Positions 8,046-16,337 of a DNA stretch of 64,000 nt are shown piece by piece. The stretch lies in contig JACPNX010000015.1 in NCBI GenBank assembly GCA_016185275.1, forward strand, positions 1-64,000, in the 5' to 3' direction. Below the pieces are notes generated by a model. It saw nothing but the letters and a program-made list of their open reading frames with translations. It was not told where the DNA came from and did no database searches. Each line of letters begins with the position of its first letter. The first letter of the stretch is position 1. The DNA is from Actinomycetota bacterium (GTDB lineage: Bacteria; Actinomycetota; Acidimicrobiia; Acidimicrobiales; Iamiaceae). The position numbers and the translations under genes were made by a program.

Positions 8046-9361
8046 CGGGTCCACCCCCCGCCTCGCTCGACGAGCCACTCGGGGTCGAACCCATGGGCCG
8101 TAAGCCGGTCGCGCAGGTCAGGCATCAACGCGGTGCCCGTGGCCCGGGCCCGGCCGTCCGGACCGGGGGCGAACAACTCGTCGGAGGCCACCCCACCCCC
8201 GTCCGCCCGGCCGGTCACGGCCCGGATCGATCCGACAACCCGGTGGCCGTCGGAGCTGCGGTCGAGATGGACGACGAGGTGGACGCTCAACGCCACCAGA
8301 CGCTCTGCCAGTGCTTCGGACACCTCTCCCGAGGACTGGGCGTACAAGGCCAACCGGTCGAACACCCCGGCGGAGGATTCCGCGTGCACCGTGCACAGTG
8401 ACCCGTCGTTGCCCTGGGACATGGCCCACAACATGGGGGCCACCTCCGCACCGCGGGCCTCGCCGACGATCACCCGCGACGGGTTCATCCGCAACGCTCC
8501 CCGCACCATGCGCGCCATACCGAACCCGCCGGTGCCTTCCACCCCCGGGTCGCGGACCTCCAACGAGACCACGTCGGGATGGGCGTCGACGTCGACGTGC
8601 ACGTCCAGCTCTGCACTGTCCTCCACCACGACGAGCCGCTCCACCGGTGGGATCTCGGCGATCAAGGCCCGCAACATGGTGGTCTTGCCGACGTTGGTGC
8701 CCCCCGACACGACGATGTTGCGCCGCGCCCGCACCGCCGCGGCCAACAACGCGGCGACACCGTCGTCGACCGTGCCGAGCCTGCCCAGATCACCGAGGGT
8801 CGTGGTGCGGTAGCGGTGACGGCGGATCGACACCGCCGGCCGGTGCGACACCTCCATCACTGCGTACAACCGGGACCCGTCCGGCAGCTGCATCGACAGC
8901 TCCGGGTCGGCCAGGTCGAACCGCTTCGCCACCCGGGGCAACCGCTCGGCAGCCCGTTGCACCAGCTCCACCAGCTCGGCGTCGGACCCGGCCACCGGAT
9001 CCACCCGGCGACGGGTGCCGTCCGCATACGAGACCCACACGTTGTCGGCGCCGGTCACGTCGATGTTCTCCACCGACTCGTCCTCCAACCAGCGCTGCAG
9101 GCCGCCCAGGCCGAACAGGTGGTCGCGGACCGCCGCAGCCAGGTCGGCCTCATCGTGCTCCCCGAGCGGAGCCGAGCCTTCCGACACCGCCCGGCGGGCC
9201 AGACCCTCGAGCTCCCGGCCCACCAGTTCCGCCGCGAACACCCGCTCCGCAACCACCCCGGGACGCGTCCCCGTCGTCTCCTCCACCCCACGGGCCCAAC
9301 CCGACAGGCTCTCGGCCACCCGGGCGCGCACCTCACCCACCAACGCAGACGGCACACTCAC
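8042..9361 (-). CDS. tadA: TadA/CpaF-type secretion ATPase
   Basis: The 439-residue hexameric ATPase powers Flp pilus assembly on the cytosolic face. An N-terminal helical domain precedes the core. The Walker A loop SGGTNVGKTT lies near residue 220, RLVVVEDSAELDV forms the Asp box, then RMNPSRVIVGEARGAEV (Walker B) and a TVHAESS His box follow. All motifs of the VirB11/CpaF family are intact, so it should be active. It starts at a GTG overlapping the CpaE-like stop (GTGA). It is the most conserved gene of the locus. Confidence 0.92.
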   Translation of the reverse strand: MSVPSALVGEVRARVAESLSGWARGVEETTGTRPGVVAERVFAAELVGRELEGLARRAVSEGSAPLGEHDEADLAAAVRDHLFGLGGLQRWLEDESVENIDVTGADNVWVSYADGTRRRVDPVAGSDAELVELVQRAAERLPRVAKRFDLADPELSMQLPDGSRLYAVMEVSHRPAVSIRRHRYRTTTLGDLGRLGTVDDGVAALLAAAVRARRNIVVSGGTNVGKTTMLRALIAEIPPVERLVVVEDSAELDVHVDVDAHPDVVSLEVRDPGVEGTGGFGMARMVRGALRMNPSRVIVGEARGAEVAPMLWAMSQGNDGSLCTVHAESSAGVFDRLALYAQSSGEVSEALAERLVALSVHLVVHLDRSSDGHRVVGSIRAVTGRADGGGVASDELFAPGPDGRARATGTALMPDLRDRLTAHGFDPEWLVERGGGWTR

Positions 9362-10155
9362 CCCGTCGCCCCCGGCGCCAGACCCGGCACGGCTGCGCGT
9401 GCCGGTCCTTCCGGGCCACCTGACGGGTCCGGCTCCGTGCTGATGCCGCGGCCAAGGACACGGTCCCCGGCGGCGGCGAGGGCCGTGGCCAGCCCGGTGC
9501 CCGTGCGCCACAACATCGACCGCTGCAACCCTCGCGTCGACACCCCGCCGGTGGCGACGAGACGGGCGGCCCGGGAATCATCGAACAACGAACCCGCCAG
9601 AGGCACGCCGGCCGCCTCCGCAACCTCGGCGGGCCGGTGCGGGCGGTCCCCCACCACCACCAACCCGGACAGACCCAGACCGGCGACGACCGCGGCCTGC
9701 ACCGCGAACACCTCGTCGGGACGAGGCCGGCACACCACGACCGACACCGTGCCGGCGTCGATCAGCGGCGCGGCCGGCGAACCCGGATACCAGCGGCCGG
9801 CGTCGATCACCACGTCCACCTCTGCACTCACCGCCAGCTCCGCCAGAGGACCAGCGGCCAACGCCAGTGCACCAGCCACCCGGGGACCGGCCAGCGGGGC
9901 GCACACCAGCGCGGTCGACGCCCCGACCCGCTGGGCGTGGGCCCACAAGGTGGCGGCGTCCAAGCCGTGGCGCGCCGCCGCCGCCAACGACGCCAGGTTC
10001 GGTTCGTCCGCCGACAACCCAAGCCGGGCCGCGAACACCCCACCCGACGGGTCGGCCTCCACGACCACCGCCGGCCGGGGCCACACCGCGCCGAGCAGCA
10101 GGGCGGTGCTCGACACGCCGGGCGCGCCGGTCACCGAACACACCACGACCAACAT
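9358..10155 (-). CDS. CpaE-like MinD/ParA-fold protein with degenerate Walker A
   Basis: This 265-residue protein occupies the CpaE/TadZ position. It starts MLVVVCSVTGAPGVSSTALLL, which aligns with the deviant Walker A loop of MinD-type ATPases (KGGVGKT), but both lysines are missing. EADPSGGVFAARLGL resembles the switch I region and VIDAGRWYPGS the switch II region. It probably localises the pilus machine without normal ATP hydrolysis. The C-terminal 35 residues are Pro/Gly-rich and disordered. Its ATG overlaps the SAF gene's TGA by one base. Confidence 0.75.
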   Translation of the reverse strand: MLVVVCSVTGAPGVSSTALLLGAVWPRPAVVVEADPSGGVFAARLGLSADEPNLASLAAAARHGLDAATLWAHAQRVGASTALVCAPLAGPRVAGALALAAGPLAELAVSAEVDVVIDAGRWYPGSPAAPLIDAGTVSVVVCRPRPDEVFAVQAAVVAGLGLSGLVVVGDRPHRPAEVAEAAGVPLAGSLFDDSRAARLVATGGVSTRGLQRSMLWRTGTGLATALAAAGDRVLGRGISTEPDPSGGPEGPARAAVPGLAPGATG

Positions 10156-10850
10156 CAGCGCCCAGCTCCCGGGGCCGGAGTGGGACGATCGTCGAGGGAG
10201 TGGCGGTCCGCCGCAGACAACAACACCAACCGGACCCGCTCCGATGCGGCCGCGTCGGCCACCGACGCCGCCCGCGGCGCAGCCACGAGCAACGACACCG
10301 CCAAGCCGCCGCCCTGATCGACGGCCTGCCGGCGCACCCCGTACACGCGGGCCGTCGCCAACCCTGCCGGCACCGGAGCATCAGACCCCGCAGAGCCAGC
10401 CACACGGATCACCGACACCCAATCGCCGACCCGCAGGTCCGCAGTCGGTTCCACGCCCGGCGGCACCACCACACCCACCACCGCCTCCCCCCGGGCCACC
10501 GGCGACGACGACGACACCTGTGCACCGGACAGCACCGCGCCCCTGGGGATCGCCACCGCCGCCACCCGGCCCACCACCCGGGACCGAGCCGACGCCGCCA
10601 CCACCGCCACCCCGGGCGGAACACCCAACTCGGCGACACGCACATCGGCGGCATCGACCCGCGACCCCGCGGGGATATCCCGAGCCGCGACCAGCACCGG
10701 GGAGCGCTGACCGGCCGACGACACCAGCATCGCTCCCACCAGCCCGGCGCCAACGACGAGCACGACACCCAACGCCGCGAGCGGCAACTCGACGCGACGC
10801 GGCGCGCCGGGACGCGCCCTATTCATCGACGTGTCCACCGGGCCGGTCAA
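10155..10850 (-). CDS. CpaB/RcpC-like SAF-domain pilus assembly protein
   Basis: The 231-residue protein has one N-terminal transmembrane helix (LPLAALGVVLVVGAGLVGAML), then a SAF domain: VLVAARDIPAGSRVDAADV, followed by GRVAAVAIPRGAVLSGAQV. The last part has the VVPPGVEPTADLRVGDWVSVI strand pattern seen in CpaB/RcpC. It is expected to sit outside the membrane and guide the pilus through the wall. The start is TTG at 10850, overlapping the preceding stop, or ATG at 10826 nearer the helix. Confidence 0.8.
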   Translation of the reverse strand: MTGPVDTSMNRARPGAPRRVELPLAALGVVLVVGAGLVGAMLVSSAGQRSPVLVAARDIPAGSRVDAADVRVAELGVPPGVAVVAASARSRVVGRVAAVAIPRGAVLSGAQVSSSSPVARGEAVVGVVVPPGVEPTADLRVGDWVSVIRVAGSAGSDAPVPAGLATARVYGVRRQAVDQGGGLAVSLLVAAPRAASVADAAASERVRLVLLSAADRHSLDDRPTPAPGAGR

Positions 10851-11716
10851 TTGCTCAACGTCTGGATCTCATCGACCGGGTACGTCAGGGTCGACGACGC
10901 CGAAACCTCACCCAGGTCACCGGCCGCGCCCACGTTCGATGCCCACGTCAGACGCCACGTCACCGTTGCCGTCACGGTGAACGCCTTGCCCGGCTCGCCA
11001 CCCGAATCGGCGCGATACGTGTACGAGCAGCCGGAGCGGGCCGACTCCACCGACACGCCCGCGGCGAAGTCGAACCGCTTGCCAGGACCGGCACAGGTCA
11101 CCGTGTCCCCGTTGCCCATGTCCCAGTGGACCCGGGCCGGCACCGCCGTCAACGTGGCCGACACGCCCGGCACCGATGCCGTCGCCGACAACGGCACGAA
11201 GCCGTCCACCCACAACCACATCGCCACGTTCACCAAGCCCCTGGGCCTCGGTGCCACACCGACACCCGGGGCCGGGACCCGCAGGCTCTTCTTGGCAAGC
11301 TCGGCCAATCGGGCCGGGGCGATCGACGCCATGCCTGGCCCTGGCCACCGACGCTCCCCTGCCAGCAGCACCGTCCCGTCCGGCGCCCAACACACCAGAT
11401 AGCCCCACGAGCCGGCGGGCGAGCGTGCATCGAAGGGCCGGGACCCGCCGTCGAATCCGCCCGGGGTCAACCGGCCGTCCGGCCCCGACGGCGCCCCGCC
11501 CCGCGGGTCATACCACTCGCACCGCACCGTCGACCCCATCCCTGAGCCCGACCCGACCGTGACCGCACCACCCCCACCCGGCGTACCCGCCGTCACCGTT
11601 CCACCGCCGCTGTCGCGAGACCCGCCGGCGCCCCCAGCCCAAGCCCCGAGCACGGGAGTCGTCCCCCCAGTGATGAGCGCGACGGCGACGACCGCTGCGG
11701 CGATCAGGCGGCGCAT
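10847..11716 (-). CDS. secreted protein of the Tad locus, function unknown
   Basis: The 289-residue protein has a signal peptide (MRRLIAAAVVAVALITGGTTPVLGAWA), then a Gly/Thr-rich segment and a beta-rich body. VHWDMGNGDTVTCAGPG resembles a PKD-like fold turn, and paired cysteines (about CEW, VCW, TCAG, GCSY) suggest disulfides outside the cell. No enzyme motif is seen. It overlaps the upstream lipoprotein gene by about 13 bases and the SAF gene downstream. It may be an adhesin, pilus-associated factor or wall-channel component; this is inference from position. Confidence 0.65.
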   Translation of the reverse strand: MRRLIAAAVVAVALITGGTTPVLGAWAGGAGGSRDSGGGTVTAGTPGGGGAVTVGSGSGMGSTVRCEWYDPRGGAPSGPDGRLTPGGFDGGSRPFDARSPAGSWGYLVCWAPDGTVLLAGERRWPGPGMASIAPARLAELAKKSLRVPAPGVGVAPRPRGLVNVAMWLWVDGFVPLSATASVPGVSATLTAVPARVHWDMGNGDTVTCAGPGKRFDFAAGVSVESARSGCSYTYRADSGGEPGKAFTVTATVTWRLTWASNVGAAGDLGEVSASSTLTYPVDEIQTLSN

Positions 11717-12324
11717 CCGGCCACCCCCGCCCATTCCGCCCGCGTGTCGCGCACCGCGACCCGCCACCGGCCATCCGAACCACGCAGCAGACGAGCTCGT
11801 TCCTCGGTCGTGACGAGCTTGTCGTTGATGGCCTTCCCGGTCGACCGTTCCAGCAGGACGCCGCCGTCGACGATGCAGGCAGTGAGCAGAGCCGATGAGG
11901 CGCCGTCCATCTGGACCGCTTCGATGGTGACGTCGAAGCGCTTGCCCACGTAGGTGCCGACCCAGCCCTTGAGCCGGTATCCGAGGAGAACCTGCTTGAG
12001 CCGATCTTCGGCGGCGCCGGTGTAGGAGCCGGCGAGCCGTGGGTCGTTCTCGTTCGGCGCAGCTCCCAAGGCCTGGTCGACGGCGAGTGCGGCCCGGTAC
12101 GCCTTGACCACCTCGGCCCTCGGGTCGGCCTTGTCGAGCGTCGTCGTGCCGCCGGTGGTCGAGGTCGACGTGGTCGAAGGCGGGCCGGCAGCGGTGCCCC
12201 CGGTCGTCGTCGATGTGGAACGCCGCGCCGCGGTCGTCGACGGCGGCGCCGACGAGTCGCCGCCTGCGGAACAGGCCACGACTGCCAAGGCGACCATTGC
12301 GACGAGCGGCACCAGCCTCCGCAT
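11704..12324 (-). CDS. lipoprotein heading the Tad operon
   Basis: The 206-residue lipoprotein starts at ATG 12324, with GGAGAA as ribosome site. The signal MRRLVPLVAMVALAVVAC ends in a lipobox, and a 40-residue Ser/Thr-rich spacer follows. The C-terminal half (EVVKAYRAALAVDQ to AVRDTRAEW) has the alpha+beta look of NTF2-like or Mce-associated small folds, with an early helix and a strand-rich end. It is the first gene of the pilus operon and may be a wall-side scaffold. Homology was not checked. Confidence 0.7.
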   Translation of the reverse strand: MRRLVPLVAMVALAVVACSAGGDSSAPPSTTAARRSTSTTTGGTAAGPPSTTSTSTTGGTTTLDKADPRAEVVKAYRAALAVDQALGAAPNENDPRLAGSYTGAAEDRLKQVLLGYRLKGWVGTYVGKRFDVTIEAVQMDGASSALLTACIVDGGVLLERSTGKAINDKLVTTEERARLLRGSDGRWRVAVRDTRAEWAGVAGCAA

Positions 12325-12398
12325 CCGGTTCTTCTCCGATCCAAGGACGACGGGAGCCGGCGGTCTACCCACGTACTGCTCCCATCGCACCTCATTTC

Positions 12399-12424
12399 TT
12401 GACCGTTGCCTATGCAACGTTCAA
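12399..12424. promoter_or_regulatory. palindrome upstream of the Tad operon (candidate operator)
   Basis: An almost perfect inverted repeat (arms TTGACCGTTGC and GCAACGTTCAA, four-base centre) ends 75 bases before the first Tad gene start. One arm mismatch only. On the minus strand it contains TTGAAC, which could act as a -35 element. It could bind the BTAD regulator encoded at the operon's end or a small HTH protein; neither has been shown. Confidence 0.5.
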
Positions 12425-12950
12425 TCCTCCCGGGTTCGGTGGCGCGGGGAACCCACGCGCCGGCGGCGACCGTGTTTGGGAGGTGAGGGGGCGGGCGGCA
12501 CGGGAACCGGCGGCTGGCCAAGCCCCTCACGACCCCGGCCATCCGTCACGAAACGGTTCCCCGTTCGCCTCGGCCCTCACGGTACCCGCAGCGCCACCAC
12601 CGCCAAACGACCCGCTGCGCGCCGCCAGCCCAGACGACGGCCGTACGCCAGACGGCGACCGGCCGGGCCCAACCCCACCGGTACGAGCCACACCGGGCCG
12701 CCCACGTTGCCTCGCCGGTGGCGCCGCCGGTTCATCACCGGCAGGTGGGAGTCCTTGAGCGGCCACCGGTGGCCCGTGATTCGCCGGACAGCCGTGACCA
12801 TTCGGTGCAGGAACAGGCGACCAGGACCCGGGAACGCACTCGAGCGGGCGCGTCGCAGCCAACATCGACGACACGGGCGAGATTGTGTGCGGGCCAGGCG
12901 ATAGGGCGGTCCCCTACGGCAACGCCGGGGACCTTGGCGGCCGGGTCCCG
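12425..12950. other. gene-poor stretch of 526 bases
   Basis: No convincing gene is visible on either strand. The open frames here are Arg/Pro-rich, lack ribosome sites and carry no recognisable motif, as expected for random frames in high-GC DNA. It separates the Tad promoter region from the zinc/HTH gene and may include that gene's terminator, though no strong hairpin was seen. Confidence 0.4.
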
Positions 12951-13718
12951 CTACGGCGGATCCCGACCCGCCACGGCCTCGACACCGGTCCCCCCGCAGA
13001 GGGTGCAGCGGGCCACGCTGCCGTCGTCTCGGTGGAACCAACCGGACTCGCACCCCGCGCGGCACCACCGGCCCTCAGCACGGGCCCGCTGCACCGCAGC
13101 TGCCTGGCGGGCGGCCGCCTGACCCCCCGCGGCCGGGTCAGGGAGGGGCCGGTTCTGCGGGGCCCGGGGAGTCGGGATGCCCTTGCGGGGCCGTGCCGCG
13201 ACGAGACGACGCCCCGCCGCCAGACGTTGTTCGACGCGCTCCGCGGCATCCGCAGGCAGCACGAACCGGATCCGGTTGGCCAACCCGACGAACGTGCCAT
13301 CCGGACGGCGCAACACCCGGTGCTCATGTTCTTCCACACCGGCCCGGCGGCACTCGGCCCGCCACCGGCCCACCGTCCGATCCGACACCCCCAGCCGCCG
13401 GGCCAGGGACCGGCGGGTCACCCAGTCAACCTCCGCCGCGGTGTCATCCGAGTCGGCGATCAGCCGCAAGTGGCAACCAGCCGCCTGACGGGACAAGCGA
13501 CCCGCGTCAACCAGGGCCCACACCTCCGCCTCATGATGCTTGCGGTAGTTGACGGGACGGCGCGGCGCCGGCGACGAGAACCGATGCCGCCGCCAACGAG
13601 GCGGCCCCACCGGCGCACTCGGCGTCCCCGCGTCACCCGACAAAGAGCGCGCTCCCCAGGCGGCGGGCCGAACCAAGGCACCTACGGATGTGCCGAGTCG
13701 CCGCGGGCAAGGCCCCAT
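12951..13718 (-). CDS. HTH protein with C-terminal zinc-ribbon, replication/regulatory type
   Basis: The body has about 200 well-ordered residues. NYRKHHEAEVWALVDAGRLS begins it, and RRSLARRLGVSDRTVGRWRAECR is a clear helix-turn-helix. A VLPADAAERVEQRL helix follows, and the C-terminus has CRAGC and CTLC metal-ligand pairs. Similar proteins occur on actinobacterial plasmids and integrative elements. The N-terminal start is unclear: the frame opens at 13781, an ATG at 13718 is used here, but the recognisable part starts near 13550. It follows an excisionase-like gene on the same strand, fitting an element core of Xis plus regulator/Rep. Confidence 0.55.
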   Translation of the reverse strand: MGPCPRRLGTSVGALVRPAAWGARSLSGDAGTPSAPVGPPRWRRHRFSSPAPRRPVNYRKHHEAEVWALVDAGRLSRQAAGCHLRLIADSDDTAAEVDWVTRRSLARRLGVSDRTVGRWRAECRRAGVEEHEHRVLRRPDGTFVGLANRIRFVLPADAAERVEQRLAAGRRLVAARPRKGIPTPRAPQNRPLPDPAAGGQAAARQAAAVQRARAEGRWCRAGCESGWFHRDDGSVARCTLCGGTGVEAVAGRDPP

Positions 13719-13856
13719 GACAAGGGTGCCGGATGGCGCTCGAACACGGACCGCGCCTGGCCGCCCCGAGGCACCAGCCACATGACCGCGCCAGCACCAG
13801 GGCGGCCGGACGAACCGCGTGGCTCTTCATCGCGCCCTCGGCCGTCCAGCCGGCAC

Positions 13857-13883
13857 CCGTCCCACCGTCCCACCGTCCCACCC
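13857..13883. repeat. three tandem copies of a 9-bp unit
   Basis: The unit ccgtcccac repeats three times without interruption between the excisionase-like gene and the zinc/HTH gene. Short tandem iterations next to a possible replication/regulatory gene may be binding sites (iterons), but three copies are also consistent with slippage. Confidence 0.5.
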
Positions 13884-13948
13884 GACGACACCACACCCGA
13901 GACCCATCCGGTCCTCGCCGCCATGTCGGCGTGGGCGGAGGCGTTCGA

Positions 13949-14188
13949 TCAGCTGCCGCCGGCCAAGCCCATCGCGCCCGCGGGCGGCGGTGCGGCCGAC
14001 AGGCGAAGCCAGTCATCGACGTCCAGCCCGGCCATGTCCAACACAGCCGACAGCGGGACCACCACCCGCCGGCCCAGCCGCACCCCAGGAATCTCCCCCG
14101 AGCGGACCAGCATGTACGCAGCCGACCGGGACACCCCGAGCAGCACCGCCACCTCAGGCACCGAAACTGTCAAACGGGCGCTACCCAC
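13949..14188 (-). CDS. excisionase-like HTH protein
   Basis: The protein has 79 residues from the GTG at 14188, which has a near-ideal GAGGAGG six bases upstream. The longer frame further up is unneeded. LTVSVPEVAVLLGVSRSAAYMLV, RSGEIPGVRLGRRVVVPLSAVLDM is the standard Xis/AlpA winged-HTH with an R-x-G-R wing. Excisionases bend attachment-site DNA for excision of integrated elements. It precedes the zinc/HTH gene on the same strand. No intact integrase is nearby, so the element probably cannot move on its own. Confidence 0.75.
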   Translation of the reverse strand: MGSARLTVSVPEVAVLLGVSRSAAYMLVRSGEIPGVRLGRRVVVPLSAVLDMAGLDVDDWLRLSAAPPPAGAMGLAGGS

Positions 14189-14370
14189 GGCATCCTCCTC
14201 GCGATCACCCCCTCCAAGGGCCGGGCCGGACAGGCCCGCGTCGACACGGCGCACCGCAAGCACCCCGGCAGGCGAACCGGTCGACGAGCTTGGAAATGAA
14301 CGGTCGATCTCGCCGGCTCGACTCGCCACCATCTCGGCCACCTCGTCATCGGGCGGACCTTTCGACGGCC

Positions 14371-14484
14371 TCGGCCGGCGACCTCGTCGAGATCCAGCGC
14401 AGCATCGACGACCGCCCCCGCAAGACCCTCGGCTACATGACACCATCAGAGGCCTACGCGCAGGTCGTTGCGCTCACCGCCTGA
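14371..14484 (+). pseudogene. IS30-family transposase C-terminal remnant
   Basis: The last 37 codons of an open frame (GDLVEIQRSIDDRPRKTLGYMTPSEAYAQ) match the C-terminal end of IS30 transposases, where an N-x-RPRKTLGW-x-TP motif is standard. Nothing upstream resembles the rest of the enzyme and no inverted terminal repeats were found. This is a scar of an earlier insertion between the excisionase-like gene and the broken membrane protein. Confidence 0.75.
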
Positions 14485-14591
14485 AACCGCCCTGCGTGCC
14501 CGCGTTGGACACGTACTTGCGGAGCCCGACAAGTGAACCAGCCGCGCGTGGGCGAGCGGAGGGCATCGGCGCCACGTCGCTGACCGAGCAG

Positions 14592-15093
14592 CTACAGCTC
14601 CGCGAGCGGGTTCCGCAGCGTCGACGGCCCGTCATCGAAGAGCGCGCCGTTCGAGACGCGCTGCCACCATCGGCTGCGGCTGTCGACGAACTTGACCGTC
14701 GCCTCGGCGTGGACCGATCGGTCCCGCGGAGAGCTGCCAAGGTGCCACTCGATCGGAATGTTGATGTTCTGGCCAGGTGCGGGCACGCCGAGCGTCGACT
14801 GCGAAACGAAGTGATCGCCAGCCCGTACTTGCACCTCGACGTCCCTCACCGGTTCCATCGAGTGGTTCCGCACTGTGGTCCGCGCGGACGTGCGGTGGAG
14901 GGTCCGCGCCTTCCTGGACTATCACCGTGAATGCCTCCGACTCGATGGTGACGGGCCGAGCCTGTGACCACGCGCGCTCGAGTTCGTGCCGGACGAGCCG
15001 ATACGTCACCGCCAGCGCGCCGACGGTACCCACAGCACCGAACCACTCCGCGAGGTTGCCGACCTCCAACCCGGAGCTCACGGCCGCACCCAT
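14592..15093 (-). pseudogene. small membrane-anchored protein broken by a frameshift
   Basis: Two minus-strand frames join into one plausible protein. The first (MGAAVSSGLEVGNLAEWFGAVGTVGALAV) gives a membrane helix and a soluble strand up to FTVIVQEGADPP. The second picks up with VRNHSMEPVRDVEVQV and ends LRNPLAEL. The pattern of a helix, then W-or-V-x-NHS-x-P-V-x-D-V, is common in hypothetical actinobacterial membrane proteins. The frame must shift near 14880-14905. Function is unknown. Either decay or an assembly indel explains it. Confidence 0.6.
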
Positions 15094-15139
15094 GATGCGC
15101 CCGCTGCGATGCCCGCGAGCGCTCCCTGCTTCCAAGCCT

Positions 15140-15778
15140 TCATCCTGCGGGGTGAACGTCACCATTCTTGCCCGCTCGCCATGGAGGCTTGACGAGCGCC
15201 CGGCACGACTGACACGCGGACTTTCCATGCGCGATGCACTTCCACGTCATCGTGCCCATTCGCCAGACCGGTTGGGACGCACCTGATGCTGTCTCCTTCG
15301 CAGCGGCCCCTGCGCTTGAAGCGGCGGTATGCGGAGCATCCGCAACGCCATCGAACAACTCGCCGCAGTGCTTGCACTTCCGCGCCGCGAGAAGCACCTC
15401 CTCGGCGCACATGGGACACTGCTTCGTCGGCTCGGACGACATGAGGTTCGACTGCTTGGTTCTGCTCTCGACGTCCTGGCGGACACGGTCGACTACCGCC
15501 TTCGTGACGCTCGAACCCTTCGGTCCCTGGAAGACGTTGTTGTCGCGACACACAGGGCATCGCACGCTCGCGGCGGCGTCTCGCTGCTTCTGCTCGGCGC
15601 GCATGAGCCGGAGCTGATCGCTCGTCCGCGTGCGCGAGAACAGCGTGGCTGAGGAACCCGCGGCCATGGTCCTCCGCCCGAACATCTCCAGGGCGTTGGG
15701 CCCCTGCTTCACGAGGGCTCTCGGGACCTCCCATTGGTGGCCACATTCCCGACAGACCCGTGTGAAGGTCCTCGCCAT
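15140..15778 (-). CDS. multi-zinc-ribbon protein, function unknown
   Basis: The 212-residue protein starts at ATG 15778 behind AGAGGA. It has at least three metal-binding Cys clusters: CRECGHQW at the N-terminus, CPVC in the middle, and CPMCAEEVLLAARKCKHCGELF, a common double-CxxC ribbon. A final C/H-rich segment (CIAHGKSACQSC) forms a fourth. No enzymatic domain is seen. Such modular ribbons usually mediate protein or nucleic-acid contacts. It stands alone between the broken membrane protein and the DUF488 operon. Confidence 0.65.
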   Translation of the reverse strand: MARTFTRVCRECGHQWEVPRALVKQGPNALEMFGRRTMAAGSSATLFSRTRTSDQLRLMRAEQKQRDAAASVRCPVCRDNNVFQGPKGSSVTKAVVDRVRQDVESRTKQSNLMSSEPTKQCPMCAEEVLLAARKCKHCGELFDGVADAPHTAASSAGAAAKETASGASQPVWRMGTMTWKCIAHGKSACQSCRALVKPPWRAGKNGDVHPAG

Positions 15779-15899
15779 GACGATCCTCTCTACCCGAACT
15801 CGGTCTCTGGCGCGTGTCCCCGCGCGTAGACCCGTGGTGCAGAGAGGTCCGCGTCGACCACCGCCGCGAGACCCAGCGCCAGGCTTCGTCGCATGGCGA

Positions 15900-16337
15900 T
15901 CAGATGTGGTGCAGTCCGAAGTCGCCGCTCGCAACGATTGCTTGGCCGACCAGCAAGCGGTGGCACTCCTGCGGGTTGGCCTCGTAGCACAGGAGCGCCG
16001 TGCGTCGGTCTGTCGCGAGAACGGTCGCCTCCGCAACCGCATCGGGCGCACCAGCAAGATGTGCGGCGTACTCGTCCCAGTCGTACGCGCCCTCGGTGCG
16101 GAGCTGATGCATGAGCTCCGGTGGGGTGCCCAGGCGGCGATCGTGGAAGTAGTCGATTCCCACCGCCTCGAGCGCCGCGCTGAGTGCCGTCTTCGAGAGA
16201 CCGCGCTTGCGGCTCAGCGGCCGCCACCGGACGTCGATCAGCCGTTGAACTCGCGCATCGACGAGCAGTTGGACGACATCCTCTTGGCGGCGGCCCTCGT
16301 AGCCAACGGTGAACACCGACGGGCCAGGCCGACTCAC
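15900..16337 (-). CDS. DUF488 family protein
   Basis: The 145-residue protein starts at GTG 16337, overlapping the upstream stop (GTGA). FTVGYEGRRQEDVVQLLVDA opens the fold, IDVRWRPLSRKRG gives the DUF488 signature, and LLCYEANPQECHR carries the conserved Cys-Glu-Cys-His region. DUF488 proteins are small Rossmann-like proteins often found near restriction, toxin or stress genes; their biochemical function is not firmly known. It is the last gene of a three-gene operon. Confidence 0.85.
   Translation of the reverse strand: MSRPGPSVFTVGYEGRRQEDVVQLLVDARVQRLIDVRWRPLSRKRGLSKTALSAALEAVGIDYFHDRRLGTPPELMHQLRTEGAYDWDEYAAHLAGAPDAVAEATVLATDRRTALLCYEANPQECHRLLVGQAIVASGDFGLHHI

Noticed and set aside
12577..13068. 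Minus-strand Arg-rich frame in the gene-poor stretch
   Set aside because: Composition is typical of a random frame and it overlaps the end of the zinc/HTH gene in another phase.
13682..13924. 80-codon minus-strand frame between the excisionase-like and zinc/HTH genes
   Set aside because: Gly/Arg-rich, partly made of the 9-bp tandem repeats, and lacking a ribosome site. A real gene cannot be excluded but is not supported.
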